From NCBI GenBank assembly GCA_963739225.1, contig CAVTZQ010000006.1, positions 1,178,001-1,242,000 on the forward strand: a stretch of 64,000 nt of DNA, written 5' to 3'. Each line of letters opens with the position of its first letter. The stretch's first letter is position 1. The DNA comes from RBG-13-68-16 sp963739225. Lineage in GTDB: Bacteria > Acidobacteriota > Thermoanaerobaculia > Thermoanaerobaculales > Thermoanaerobaculaceae. Of this stretch, positions 1 to 8,059 are shown one piece after another. Made by a program: the position numbers and the translations under genes. The notes under the pieces were generated by a model. The model was not told the DNA's origin. It worked only from the letters and a program-made list of their open reading frames with translations, and did not search any database.

Positions 1-93
1 ATCTTCAAGAAGAAGAAGCGCAAGGGTTTCCGCAAGACGCGGGGCCATCGCCAGGACCTGCTCGAAGTCCGCATCGACGCCATCGAGGCGTAG
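1..93 (+). CDS. rplU: 50S ribosomal protein L21, C-terminal end (partial)
   Basis: The frame open from the first base encodes about 30 residues ending at TAG. It contains the lysine/arginine-rich FKKKKRKGFRKTRGHRQ stretch followed by a short acidic tail, which is the usual end of bacterial L21. The start lies outside the window. It sits 13 bases before rpmA, the standard rplU-rpmA-obg order, which makes the assignment secure despite the small fragment. L21 binds 23S rRNA in the large subunit. Confidence 0.85.
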   Translation: MFKKKKRKGFRKTRGHRQDLLEVRIDAIEA

Positions 94-106
94 GTAGGGA
101 GGAAGG

Positions 107-364
107 ATGGCGCACAAGAAAGGGCAAGGCTCGAGCCGCAACGGGCGCGACTCGCACGCCCAGCGTTTGGGTGTGAAGCGCGGCGACGGGCAGCTCGTGA
201 CGGCAGGGACGATCATCGTCCGGCAGCGCGGGACGCGCTGGAGGCCGGGCGCCAACGTCGGACGTGGCGGCGACGACACGCTGTTTGCAATGAAGCCAGG
301 CCGCATCCGCTTCCGCGACCGGGGACGTCTCGGCCGCTTCGTACTGATCGAACCAGCCGCCTAA
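107..364 (+). CDS. rpmA: 50S ribosomal protein L27
   Basis: The 85-residue product begins MAHKKGQGSSRNGRDS, the hallmark L27 N-terminus that reaches toward the peptidyl-transferase centre, followed by the conserved GTIIVRQRGT and H/N-PGxNVGRGGDDTLFA segments. Length is normal for the family. The start ATG is preceded by GGGAGGAAGG, a good ribosome-binding site. There is no N-terminal extension of the processed Firmicutes type. It follows rplU and precedes obg in one operon. Confidence 0.97.
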   Translation: MAHKKGQGSSRNGRDSHAQRLGVKRGDGQLVTAGTIIVRQRGTRWRPGANVGRGGDDTLFAMKPGRIRFRDRGRLGRFVLIEPAA

Positions 365-385
365 CGCGCGCCCCCCAAAGGCCTG

Positions 386-1381
386 ATGTTCCTCGACGAG
401 GTCCATCTCTTCGCGAAGGCCGGTGACGGGGGGCGCGGCTGCATCAGCTTCAGACGCGAGAAGTTCGTTCCGCGCGGCGGGCCCAACGGCGGGGACGGGG
501 GCCACGGCGGGAGCGTTCTCGCCCACGCCAGCGGCCAGTTCGCCACGCTGGCCCACCTGTACAACCGCCACCACGTCAAGGCAAGACGCGGCGAGCACGG
601 CCGCGGCTCGAACCAGAGCGGGGCCTCCGGCGAGGATGTGTTGATCGAGGTCCCGCGCGGGACGGTGATCCGCGATTTCGAAAGCGGGGAGGTCCTGGCG
701 GACCTTGTGGCCGAGGGGCAGGAAGCGGTGGTGGCGCGTGGCGGGCGGGGCGGCCGGGGCAACCAGCACTTCGCGACGCCGACGCGGCAGGCCCCACGCT
801 TCGCAGAGCCCGGGGAGGCCGGCGAAGAGCGCCACATCCGCCTGGAACTCAAGTTGCTCGCGGACGTGGGCCTCGTGGGGCTCCCCAACGCTGGCAAGTC
901 CACGCTGCTAGCTCGAATCTCCGCGGCCCGGCCCAAGATCGCCGATTACCCCTTCACGACCCTCGAGCCTTATTTGGGCGTGGTGAGCCGCAACGGCGGG
1001 ATACGCTCCCTGGTCGTCGCCGACATCCCCGGGCTGATCGAGGGGGCCCATGCGGGTGCCGGCCTAGGCCACCGCTTCCTGCGGCACATCGAGCGCTGCC
1101 GTGTGCTGCTGCACCTGGTGGACCTGGCAAGTCTCGAGTCGGTGCGCCGCCAGGTCGAGATCCTCCGGCAGGAGCTGTCGCTCCACGACCCAGCGCTGGC
1201 CTCACGCACCAGCGTCCTAGTGGGGACCAAGGCCGACGCCATCAGCGACCCTTCCCGCCCGGCGGAGCTGAGAAAGATCGCCTCCGAGCTCGGGCTGCCA
1301 TCGGTAGTGATCTCAGCGGCGAGCGGCGAGGGCGTTGAGGGTATGCTTGAGTTGGTGTTTGCTCTGGTGGAGCGCGGTTGA
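386..1381 (+). CDS. obg: Obg family GTPase (CgtA/ObgE)
   Basis: The 331-residue protein starts MFLDEVHLFAKAGDGGRGC, the glycine-rich Obg fold (about residues 1-158), followed by a GTPase domain with G1 GLPNAGKST near residue 167, the switch region DYPFTTLEP, G3 DIPGLIEGA and G4 GTKAD. The variable C-terminal OCT domain is absent, so this is a short-form Obg. Obg proteins bind the 50S subunit and couple ribosome maturation to nucleotide state. The stop codon overlaps the TTG start of nadD, indicating translational coupling. Confidence 0.96.
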   Translation: MFLDEVHLFAKAGDGGRGCISFRREKFVPRGGPNGGDGGHGGSVLAHASGQFATLAHLYNRHHVKARRGEHGRGSNQSGASGEDVLIEVPRGTVIRDFESGEVLADLVAEGQEAVVARGGRGGRGNQHFATPTRQAPRFAEPGEAGEERHIRLELKLLADVGLVGLPNAGKSTLLARISAARPKIADYPFTTLEPYLGVVSRNGGIRSLVVADIPGLIEGAHAGAGLGHRFLRHIERCRVLLHLVDLASLESVRRQVEILRQELSLHDPALASRTSVLVGTKADAISDPSRPAELRKIASELGLPSVVISAASGEGVEGMLELVFALVERG

Positions 1382-2055
1382 GGAGGGTCGGCTTCTTCGG
1401 CGGCACCTTCGATCCGGTGCACCTCGGGCACCTGGTGCCCGCGGTGCGCGCCTACGAGACGTTCCGCTTCGACGCCCTCGTCTTCATCCCGGGTGCCCAC
1501 CCTCCCCACAAGCTCGGCGAGCCGCTCACAGCCTTTTCGCACCGTTTCGCGATGCTGGCCCTGGCGACGCAGCCGTACGACCGCTTCCTGGTTTCCGCCA
1601 TCGAGTCGGAGCGTCAGGGCCCCACCTATACGGTGGACACCCTGCGGGTGCTGCGGGAGCGCCTGGCGGCGGAGCAGCTCTACTTCCTCATGGGGAGCGA
1701 CTCCTTCTCACAGATCGGAACGTGGAACCGCTGGCAGGAGCTGGTGGACCTGGCGAACCTGGTGGTGCTGCACCGCGACACGGTGTGGGGCAAGATGCTT
1801 GAAACCCGGGTACCGGAGATCTTGCGTGAGCGCATGCGCGCCATCGAGCCGTTCCGTCAAGTCCCAGATCCTGAGCCGGGGTCTCGCTGGATCTACCTCC
1901 TCGAGCACGAGCCGTTCCCGGTCTCGGCCACTCACTTGCGGGAGCGCCTGCGCCACGGCCTCACCATCCACGAGCTGGTACCGCCTGAGGTCCATCGCTA
2001 CATCGTCAAGCACCGGCTCTACCACCAGGGGGACGACCGCTCCGATGGAATCTGA
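1378..2055 (+). CDS. nadD: Nicotinate-nucleotide adenylyltransferase
   Basis: The 225-residue product has the nucleotidyltransferase signature GGTFDPVHLGHL at residues 8-19 and the ISATHLRERL-type motif (VSATHLRERLR) near the C-terminus. It adenylates nicotinate mononucleotide to deamido-NAD, the step before NAD synthetase, whose split genes lie at 6356-8027. The start is TTG at 1378, overlapping the obg stop by 4 bases; no better start fits the domain beginning. The end overlaps the rsfS start. Confidence 0.94.
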   Translation: MRRVGFFGGTFDPVHLGHLVPAVRAYETFRFDALVFIPGAHPPHKLGEPLTAFSHRFAMLALATQPYDRFLVSAIESERQGPTYTVDTLRVLRERLAAEQLYFLMGSDSFSQIGTWNRWQELVDLANLVVLHRDTVWGKMLETRVPEILRERMRAIEPFRQVPDPEPGSRWIYLLEHEPFPVSATHLRERLRHGLTIHELVPPEVHRYIVKHRLYHQGDDRSDGI

Positions 2056-2410
2056 GCTGCTGGCCCACTTGCGGCTGGCGTTCGCGGCCCTCGACTCGAA
2101 GAAGGCGTACCACCTGCTGGCACTCGACGTCGCCGAGCGCACGTCGATCGCTGAAACGTTCGTCATATGCTCTGTGGGCTCCCAACGGCAGGCACAGGCG
2201 GCGGCGGATGAGGTGGATAGGGTACTGGCTGCAGCCGGCACGCGCGCCCTGTCGGTCGAGGGATACGCGCAGGGCACCTGGATCCTGATGGACTACGGGG
2301 ACTTTGTGATGCACATCTTCCAAGAAGAGCGGCGCGAGTACTACGCGCTGGAGCGCCTCTGGGGCGACGCCCCCGAGGTCACCGAACTGCTGCGGGCTGC
2401 CGCCTCGTGA
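2045..2410 (+). CDS. rsfS: Ribosomal silencing factor RsfS
   Basis: The 121-residue protein carries the RsfS/Iojap features: LDVAERTSIAETFVICS near residue 28, EGYAQGTWILMDYGDFVMHIF near residue 75 and the YYALERLWGDA tail. RsfS binds L14 and blocks subunit joining under starvation. The ATG at 2045 overlaps the nadD end by 11 bases, the common nadD-rsfS arrangement. The alternative longer frame upstream is only the shadow of nadD. Confidence 0.93.
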   Translation: MESELLAHLRLAFAALDSKKAYHLLALDVAERTSIAETFVICSVGSQRQAQAAADEVDRVLAAAGTRALSVEGYAQGTWILMDYGDFVMHIFQEERREYYALERLWGDAPEVTELLRAAAS

Positions 2411-3324
2411 TCGGCTTGTTCTCCACTCGCAACCCGGGCGCGCGTGAGCTGGCCCGCACCCTCGCGCGGCTTGCACCCACCGAGCTGACGATGCTCCTGG
2501 AGGGAGAGACTGGGGTCGGCAAGAGCTTCCTGGCTGCTCGGCTGCACCGAGCGGGAAGAGGCGGTCGCCCGTACGTGGTGATGGACTGCGGCGCGGTGCC
2601 CACCACCCTGCTCGCCTCCGAACTCTTCGGCCACCGGGCGGGGGCTTTCACCGACGCCACCAGGCCGCACCATGGTTGGCTGGAGCGCGCTGGCGACGGG
2701 ACGCTGGTGCTGGACAGGGTCGAATCGCTTCCCCTTGATGGGCAGACTGCCCTGCTGCGGGCTTTGGATGAGCGCACCTTCTTCCCGGTCGGAACCGCGA
2801 CCGCGCGCCCGTTCCGGGCCCGCGTGGTTGCGCTGGCCGATGCGGGGCTGCGCAACCGCATGGCTGCGGGCCTCTTCCGCCCCGACCTCTACCACAGGCT
2901 GGCCGGCTACCACGCGCAGCTTCCGCCGCTGCGTCGGCGGCCCGAGGACATCATCCCGTTTGCCCGGAGCGTGCTGCGCCGCAGCGCCCGGAAGCTTGGC
3001 CGGAGGGTGACCTTGGATGGAGATGCGGAGCGCCTGCTCGCCGCCTACCCGTGGCCGGGCAACTTCCGCGAACTGGAGACCGTGTTGACCCGTGCCCAGG
3101 TGCAGGCGAACGGTCCCGAGATCGGGCCCGCCGACCTGGGGCTCCGGGCCGATGCGTGGCCGCGCGTGGTCGAGCTCGCCGCAGAGCACGCGGCCCCCCT
3201 GTCGGAGGTCGAACGGCTGTACGCGCTGTGGGTGCTCGCGCGGGAGAGTGGCAACGTCTCCCGGGCTGCGAGGGTGCTGGGCATCTCGCGCCGAACCCTG
3301 ATCCGCTGGCGGCGTGACGCGTGA
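2407..3324 (+). CDS. Sigma-54-type AAA+ activator, degenerate, no receiver domain
   Basis: The 305-residue protein consists of a sigma-54 activator AAA+ domain and a Fis-like helix-turn-helix only. Walker A is GETGVGKS (33-40). The loop that normally reads GAFTGA is GAFTDA (79-84). Walker B reads LVLDRVESL, so the catalytic glutamate after Asp103 is Arg104. The arginine-finger region RPDLYHRL and the final GNVSRAARVLGISRRTLIRW helix-turn-helix are intact. A GTG start overlaps the rsfS stop and the end overlaps rlmH. The family is clear, but with these substitutions ATP-driven sigma-54 remodelling is doubtful; it may act as a simple DNA-binding regulator. Confidence 0.85.
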   Translation: MIGLFSTRNPGARELARTLARLAPTELTMLLEGETGVGKSFLAARLHRAGRGGRPYVVMDCGAVPTTLLASELFGHRAGAFTDATRPHHGWLERAGDGTLVLDRVESLPLDGQTALLRALDERTFFPVGTATARPFRARVVALADAGLRNRMAAGLFRPDLYHRLAGYHAQLPPLRRRPEDIIPFARSVLRRSARKLGRRVTLDGDAERLLAAYPWPGNFRELETVLTRAQVQANGPEIGPADLGLRADAWPRVVELAAEHAAPLSEVERLYALWVLARESGNVSRAARVLGISRRTLIRWRRDA

Positions 3325-3797
3325 GCGGCATCCAGGTGGTCTGGGTTGGGCGTCGGGCCCCAGCGGGGCTCGAGGCGCTGGCCGCCGAGTACGTGAAGAG
3401 GATCTCGCGCCACCTCCCGGTGACGGAGGTGCGGGTGCGGCCGGCCGCCGGACGAGCGGGGGATGCGCGACGGGCACTGGGGCAGGAGGCGGCCGCGGTG
3501 CGGAAGCACCTGCGGCCGGGAGATACCGTGGTCGTGCTGGACGAGCGCGGCCGCGAGCGCACTACCGAAGAGCTGGCCGGGTGGCTTTCCGAGCGGCGCC
3601 GCCCGGGCCGCACCGTGTTCGTGATTGGCGGCGACCTCGGGGTAGATTCTGGTCTCAAGAGCGAGGCTGACGAGCTCTTTGCGCTCTCGCGTCTTACGCT
3701 ACCCCGCGGGCTGGCAAGGCTGCTCCTGCTCGAGCAACTCTACCGGGTCTGTGATCTGCTCGCTGGGGGGCAGTACCACCGAGGGTCTTCCCACTAG
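3321..3797 (+). CDS. rlmH: 23S rRNA (pseudouridine1915-N3)-methyltransferase
   Basis: The 158-residue SPOUT-family product has DTVVVLDERGRERTTEELA in the middle, the SAM-loop segment VFVIGGDLGVD and the C-terminal knot LTLPRGLARLLLLEQLYRVCDLLAGGQYHR. RlmH methylates pseudouridine 1915 in helix 69 of 23S rRNA. The GTG start overlaps the previous stop codon. It closes the ribosome-linked operon that starts at rplU; a new promoter follows immediately downstream. Confidence 0.96.
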   Translation: MSGIQVVWVGRRAPAGLEALAAEYVKRISRHLPVTEVRVRPAAGRAGDARRALGQEAAAVRKHLRPGDTVVVLDERGRERTTEELAGWLSERRRPGRTVFVIGGDLGVDSGLKSEADELFALSRLTLPRGLARLLLLEQLYRVCDLLAGGQYHRGSSH

Positions 3798-3803
3798 ACA
3801 ATT

Positions 3804-3812
3804 TGGTATAAT
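3804..3812 (+). promoter_or_regulatory. Extended -10 promoter for the DksA/TraR-family gene
   Basis: TGG-TATAAT is a perfect -10 hexamer with the TG extension. No good -35 is visible about 17 nt upstream, as is common for extended -10 promoters. The expected transcription start is near 3819, giving a leader of about 13 nt that still contains a GGAGG ribosome-binding site at 3822-3826. Confidence 0.6.
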
Positions 3813-3831
3813 CACCGGCTCGGAGGTTCGG

Positions 3832-4188
3832 TTGGGAAACAAGATAGATCTCAAGGCGATGCGGAAGCAGCTGCAAGAGAAGCGCAAGGAAGTCGTGGAG
3901 GGAGTCACGCGCGCCCGCGAGATGGGTTCTGTGGAGACGGAGTCGGGCGCGCCGGACATCGCCGACCGCGCAACCAGCGCCTTTCAGCGCGAGTTCTCCT
4001 TCTCGCTCTCGGAGAACGAGGGGAAGATGCTGCGGATGATTGACGAGGCGCTCGCGCGTCTGGAGAACGGCAGGTTCGGCCTGTGCGCCCACTGCGAGCA
4101 GCCGATCGAGAAGCAGCGCTTGCAGGCTGTGCCATGGGCCCGCCACTGCATCGCCTGCCAGGAGCAGCAGGACCGGGGCGAAATCTGA
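3832..4188 (+). CDS. DksA/TraR-family C4 zinc-finger protein
   Basis: From TTG at 3832 the product is 118 residues. It has a coiled-coil-like N-terminal half and a C-terminal zinc finger CAHC-x17-CIAC, with the ENGRFGLCAHCEQPIEKQRL segment typical of the DksA/TraR family. Such proteins bind the RNA polymerase secondary channel and modulate transcription with ppGpp. The TTG start is favoured by GGAGG five bases upstream and by the promoter at 3804-3812; a longer reading back to 3679 would overlap rlmH without support. The N-terminal acidic coiled-coil tip is not clearly conserved, so exact equivalence to DksA is unproven. Confidence 0.85.
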   Translation: MGNKIDLKAMRKQLQEKRKEVVEGVTRAREMGSVETESGAPDIADRATSAFQREFSFSLSENEGKMLRMIDEALARLENGRFGLCAHCEQPIEKQRLQAVPWARHCIACQEQQDRGEI

Positions 4189-4215
4189 TCCCCGTCCGCG
4201 CTGCGGACCGGGATC
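4187..4215 (+). terminator. Stem-loop after the DksA-like gene
   Basis: A 13-bp stem with a single mismatch (arms 4187-4199 and 4203-4215, 3-nt loop GCT) starts at the stop codon. There is no T-run after it, so it may act as an mRNA end-stabilising hairpin or a weak terminator. Confidence 0.4.
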
Positions 4216-4294
4216 GTCCTGAGCGAAGCGAGGGATCCTACTGAGTACGGCGAAGGGCCCCCACGCGATTGAGGAAGTTCGAGGTCGCGCAGGC

Positions 4295-5425
4295 ATGACA
4301 CCCCCTAGAGTCCTTCTTATCGCCTCTCCGGACGACTACCTGCTCGAACTGGAACGCCGCGACTTCGCGACCGGCTGGTGCGAGGCGCACCCGCAGGGCG
4401 AGGCCGTAACCTTCGAGGAGCCCCCGCCGCCGGGACGGCTCGTGCAGGAGTTGGCAAGCCCCTCGCTCTTCGCCTCCGAGCGTCTCCTGGTCGTGGTGGA
4501 CGCCGGCCCCTATCTCGCGGCGGGCCGCCAGGCCGAGGGCGAGGCGCTCACCCAGGCGTTGACCTCGCTGTCGCTGCGCGATGTGACGCTTCTGTTGACG
4601 GCGGTGGTGAAGGCCGCCCCCACCGGTCCGGTCGTGGAGGCGGTGCAGGGGCGTGGCGAGGTGCGCTTCCTCGCGCTCCCCGAGGCGCCCAAACCCTGGG
4701 AGGAGGGGCGGGTATCGAAGGCCCAGCGCCTGCTGCTCGCCTCGGTGGTTGCCAGGGTCGCGCCGGCGCTCGCCGGCCAGCGCGAGGTGGTGGACGCGCT
4801 CTGCGAGGCCTACGGCTTCCGCCCCCGCGAGCTGGCTCAGGCGGCGGAACGCCTCCTGCTGACAGGCGAGCCCAGCGCGGCCGCCGTTCGGGCTCAGGCG
4901 GGCGTTGGGGAGTGCACGCTCCGGGAGCTGGAGGAGGTCCTGCTCCAGCGGGACTCGGCGCGCTTCGCGCGCTTTGCCGGCATCCTGACCTCCGGGGGCG
5001 TCCTGACCGACTGGCGGGGCGAGGCGGTGGCGCCTGACCGGACCGCCATGGTGCTGGTCAGCACCCTCGGGCGCCTGCTTCGGCAGGCGCTGGGGGTGCG
5101 CGGCCACGCGGTGCGGGCCGGCCTTTCGGACGAGCTGGAACCGCGACGGTGCTCAAGCAAGAGCTGGTACAACCAGACGTTCAAGCCGAGGCTGCTTCCG
5201 GCTCTCTCGGCCGACATCGAGGGAACGCCGGGCTCGCCCGTGGACAGCATGACCCCCTGGCAACTGCACCGGGCGTTCCGCCTGGGGGCGGCCTACTCCG
5301 ACGCCGAGTTGGTCGAAGCGCTCGGACGCCTCGCCGGGAGCGGGGCGGAGCGCGGGCGGGGCCCGAGCGCTCTGGCCGCGCTGAGCTCGTTGGTGCTGGG
5401 GCTCATCGCTCGCCGCGCCGCGTGA
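4295..5425 (+). CDS. holA: DNA polymerase III delta subunit-like protein
   Basis: The 376-residue product opens PRVLLIASPDDYLLELERRDF and has a delta-subunit layout: an N-terminal AAA-like region with FASERLLVVVDAGPYL and VTLLLTAVV strands, a middle PRELAQAAERLLL segment resembling the helical domain, and a C-terminal collar-like WQLHRAFRLGAAYSDAELVEAL. The delta subunit opens the beta clamp within the clamp loader. Similarity is structural rather than motif-level, so the family call is moderately secure. It converges on rsmI with a 23-base overlap. Confidence 0.65.
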   Translation: MTPPRVLLIASPDDYLLELERRDFATGWCEAHPQGEAVTFEEPPPPGRLVQELASPSLFASERLLVVVDAGPYLAAGRQAEGEALTQALTSLSLRDVTLLLTAVVKAAPTGPVVEAVQGRGEVRFLALPEAPKPWEEGRVSKAQRLLLASVVARVAPALAGQREVVDALCEAYGFRPRELAQAAERLLLTGEPSAAAVRAQAGVGECTLRELEEVLLQRDSARFARFAGILTSGGVLTDWRGEAVAPDRTAMVLVSTLGRLLRQALGVRGHAVRAGLSDELEPRRCSSKSWYNQTFKPRLLPALSADIEGTPGSPVDSMTPWQLHRAFRLGAAYSDAELVEALGRLAGSGAERGRGPSALAALSSLVLGLIARRAA

Positions 5426-6281
5426 GCAGCGTGTAGAGCTCCTTGCGGGTGACGCCGAGTGTGCGCGCCGCGTCTCGGAGCGCGCCCGCCCGGTCGAGGC
5501 CGCGCTCGCTCGCTTCCTGCACTGCGGCTCGCGCGACCTCCGGAGAGGGGGGCGTCAGCGCCGCCGGTGCCGGTGGACCCACCACCAGCGTGTACTCCCC
5601 GCGCGGCGTTTCGCGCGCGGCCCACGCTGCCAGTTCGGCCAGCGTTCCGCGCACGCAACGCTCGTGCACCTTGGTGAGCTCGGCGAGGAGCGCCGCCTCG
5701 CGCTCCTGCCCGAGGTGGGTGGCGCACGCCGCGAGCTCGAGTGCCAGACGGTGCGGCGACAGGAACAGCACCAGCGTGTGGGGCAGCGAGGCGAAGGCGT
5801 CCAGAGCGGCGCCGCGGGCACCGCCCTTGGGGGGAAGGAAGCCGCCAAAGGTGAACGGGGTTGGAGGCAGCCCGGAGACCGCCACGGCGGCGCTCGCGGC
5901 GCTCGGCCCGGGGATCGTCAGCACAGGGACCCCCTGCTCGCGGCAGGCCCGTACCAGGCGGTACCCGGGGTCGGCCAGCAAGGGGGTGCCGGCATCGGAG
6001 ACCAGGGCGAGATCGCTGCCTGAAGCCAGTTCGGCCAGCAGGCGGGGCACCTCGCGCGCCTCGTTGTGCTCGTGCAAGGATCGGACCGTGGTTCGGATTT
6101 TGAAATGGCTCAGGAGCTTACGGATTCTGCGCGTGTCCTCGGCCAGCACCCACCGAACCTCACCGAGCACCTTGAGGGCGCGTGGTGAGAGGTCGGCGAG
6201 GTTGCCGATCGGAGTTGCAACCACGTACAGCGTGCCACCCCCGACCCCGCGGTCGGTCGTTGGTGATCCGTGACCCGTCAC
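5403..6281 (-). CDS. rsmI: 16S rRNA (cytidine1402-2'-O)-methyltransferase
   Basis: Motifs of RsmI are clear: LYVVATPIGNLADLSPRAL at the start, VLAEDTRRIRKLLSHF, LVSDAGTPLLADPGYRLV, IPGPSAASAAVAVSGLP and FGGFLPPKG. RsmI 2'-O-methylates C1402 in the 16S decoding centre. The frame is open to 6437, but the upstream part is low-complexity intergenic sequence. I chose GTG at 6281, which gives about 292 residues; the family usually starts only a few residues before LYVVATPIG, so a still shorter start cannot be excluded. The 3' end overlaps the holA-like gene tail to tail. Confidence 0.92.
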   Translation of the reverse strand: MTGHGSPTTDRGVGGGTLYVVATPIGNLADLSPRALKVLGEVRWVLAEDTRRIRKLLSHFKIRTTVRSLHEHNEAREVPRLLAELASGSDLALVSDAGTPLLADPGYRLVRACREQGVPVLTIPGPSAASAAVAVSGLPPTPFTFGGFLPPKGGARGAALDAFASLPHTLVLFLSPHRLALELAACATHLGQEREAALLAELTKVHERCVRGTLAELAAWAARETPRGEYTLVVGPPAPAALTPPSPEVARAAVQEASERGLDRAGALRDAARTLGVTRKELYTLLTRRGER

Positions 6282-6355
6282 GTGTGTGCCTGATCGTGTT
6301 CCGGATGCGGAGTGGTCAGCCGTGTCTTGGGTGCACGGTCCACGGTTCACGGCCC

Positions 6356-7183
6356 TCAACGTTCCGGGTTGCGGGGCAGGATGCGGTCCACGTTCATGCA
6401 GCTCGCGGAGACGCGCGCGACGACCGTGGGACGCCACTTGAAGCGGTTGCGTCGGTAGGCGCTCAGGGCGCCGTCGACGAGCGCAGCGGGGAATCCGGCC
6501 GCAATCAGCTCCTCACGCCCCATTCCCCCCTCGTGGTGCCAGTGGAGCACCGGGTCCACCGTGGGGTAGTCGAACCCCAACTCGCCGGCGTCGGTCTGCC
6601 CAGGCCAGAGGTCCGCGGTGGGAGCCTTGGCAACCACCACCTCGGGCACGCCCAGGGCGTGGGCGAGCTCGAAGATGTGGGTTTTCCAGACGTCCCCCAG
6701 CGGCTGCACGGAAGCGGCGGCGTCGCCGAAGAGCGTCGAGTAACCGAGCAGGATCTCCGACTTGTTGCTGGTCCCGAGCACCAGCGCCGGGACGGTCCGC
6801 GCGCGGTCGAACAGCACCACCATGCGCAGCCGCGCCATCAGGTTGCCGAAGCGCACGCGGTCGCCGCGCGCCCCCAGCGTCTCGGCGAGACGCTCGGCGG
6901 CAGGGCCGAGATCGACCTTCTCCAGACGGAGGCCGAACGTCTCGGCCACCGCCTCGGCGTCGCGAACGCTCGCAGGCGAGCTGGTCGGACCCGGCAGGGC
7001 GAGCGCCAGCACGCGGTCGGGGCCCACCGCTGCGGCCGCCAGCGCCGCCGAAACCGCCGAGTCCACCCCCCCCGAGAGCCCGACGACGTAGCCCGCGAGT
7101 CCGGATGCACGCAGCTCCTCGGCGAGGAACTTCTCGAGCGTCTCGGCGAGCAGGCCGGTGGCCACCGGCGGCAACTCAAGCAC
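6356..7183 (-). CDS. nadE: NAD synthetase, synthetase subunit of a split glutamine-dependent enzyme
   Basis: The 275-residue protein is the ATP-pyrophosphatase domain of NAD synthetase: SGGVDS P-loop at 37-42, LGTSNKSEILLGYSTLFGDAA, and a KAPTADLWPGQTDAGELGFDY segment. It amidates deamido-NAD to NAD. It overlaps by 8 bases the upstream nitrilase-fold gene (7176-8027), whose motifs are those of the glutaminase domain normally fused to the N-terminus of NadE. The pair therefore likely forms a two-subunit glutamine-dependent enzyme, although the synthetase could also use free ammonia. Confidence 0.93.
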   Translation of the reverse strand: MLELPPVATGLLAETLEKFLAEELRASGLAGYVVGLSGGVDSAVSAALAAAAVGPDRVLALALPGPTSSPASVRDAEAVAETFGLRLEKVDLGPAAERLAETLGARGDRVRFGNLMARLRMVVLFDRARTVPALVLGTSNKSEILLGYSTLFGDAAASVQPLGDVWKTHIFELAHALGVPEVVVAKAPTADLWPGQTDAGELGFDYPTVDPVLHWHHEGGMGREELIAAGFPAALVDGALSAYRRNRFKWRPTVVARVSASCMNVDRILPRNPER

Positions 7184-8027
7184 CGGCCCGCTCCAGGGAG
7201 GCCCGCCAGAGGTCGAACCGCTCCGTGTAAGGGATCGGGGTGAGTGTGCGGGCGCGCGCCGCCGCCGTCCGCGAGAACGGCGCGACGACGAGGGTCTCCG
7301 TCATCGAAGGCGCGGGCGCCGCCAGGTCGCGCCCCCTTCCGTCCACCGCCCAAGAGCAACCCCCGAACAGCACCCCCTCCTCCCACCCGCAGCGGTTCGC
7401 GAAGAAGACCGGCCGGACCGTGGTCACGGCGGTGGCGCCCATGATCCAGTGCCAGCGCCTGGAGCCGGCCGGCTCCGCGCCGCCGTCGAGCTCGGTGGGA
7501 CCGCCAGCCATCACCAGAAGGGCGTCCACGCCGGCCTGGGCGAGAATCACCGCCGAGGAGAGGTGCCAGGCGTCCTCGCAGATCAGCACCCCGAAGCTCC
7601 CAAGCGAGCAGACGAGCGGCTCCAGACGCGGCCCCGGGACGAAGTACCGCCCCTCGTCGAACATCCCGTAGGTGGGCAGGTAGAGCTTGCGGTGCACGCC
7701 GCGAACCTCACCGCCCTCCAGGAGCACCGCGGCATTCGATATGCCACCCTGACCCTCGCGCAGCGGCAGGCCCACGAGGAGTGCGACATCCCGGCTGGCC
7801 TCCAGCAGCGGGACCAGCATGGGGTCGTCGAGCCGCACCGCGTGCTCCAGCACACCGTGGGCGAGCAGGTAGCCCGAGAGGGAGAGTTCGGGGAAGACCA
7901 CGAGGTGGGCACCGGCCCGCCGTGCCTGGGCCACCATGTCGAGGTGACGCTCGAGGTTGTGCTGGAGCTGGCCCGGGCAGGTGGCGATCTGCGCCAGCGC
8001 GATCACCTGTTCCGCCGTTCTCCCCAC
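7176..8027 (-). CDS. Nitrilase-superfamily glutaminase partner of NadE
   Basis: The 283-residue product has the Cys-Glu-Lys triad of nitrilases: Glu47 in VFPELSLSGY, Lys114 in HRKLYLPTYG and Cys150 in LICEDAWH. The GMFDEGRYF sequence after the lysine is characteristic of the glutaminase domain of glutamine-dependent NAD synthetases, not of generic amidases. It should release ammonia from glutamine for the downstream NadE, with which it overlaps. The GTG start has GGAGGG four bases upstream, and a TACACT -10 lies at 8049-8044. Confidence 0.88.
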   Translation of the reverse strand: MGRTAEQVIALAQIATCPGQLQHNLERHLDMVAQARRAGAHLVVFPELSLSGYLLAHGVLEHAVRLDDPMLVPLLEASRDVALLVGLPLREGQGGISNAAVLLEGGEVRGVHRKLYLPTYGMFDEGRYFVPGPRLEPLVCSLGSFGVLICEDAWHLSSAVILAQAGVDALLVMAGGPTELDGGAEPAGSRRWHWIMGATAVTTVRPVFFANRCGWEEGVLFGGCSWAVDGRGRDLAAPAPSMTETLVVAPFSRTAAARARTLTPIPYTERFDLWRASLERAGA

Positions 8028-8043
8028 GACGCCCTCCGCGGCG

Positions 8044-8059
8044 AGTGTAACATGATGAC
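8044..8059. promoter_or_regulatory. Overlapping divergent -10 elements
   Basis: On the minus strand TACACT (8049-8044) lies upstream of the nitrilase-fold gene; on the plus strand TAACAT (8048-8053) is followed by 6 nt and then GTG at 8060. The two -10 boxes share bases 8048-8049, so the two promoters should compete. Neither has an evident -35. Confidence 0.4.

Noticed and set aside
4210..4262. Interspersed repeat with TCCTGAGCGAAGCGA
   Set aside because: It looks like a type of sequence often seen between genes in environmental genomes, but no second copy is visible in this window, so it cannot be called a repeat here.
6282..6355. Repetitive-looking CACGGTTCACGG sequence between rsmI and nadE
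   Set aside because: Short and imperfect, with no regular period; treated as plain intergenic sequence and as a reason to shorten rsmI.
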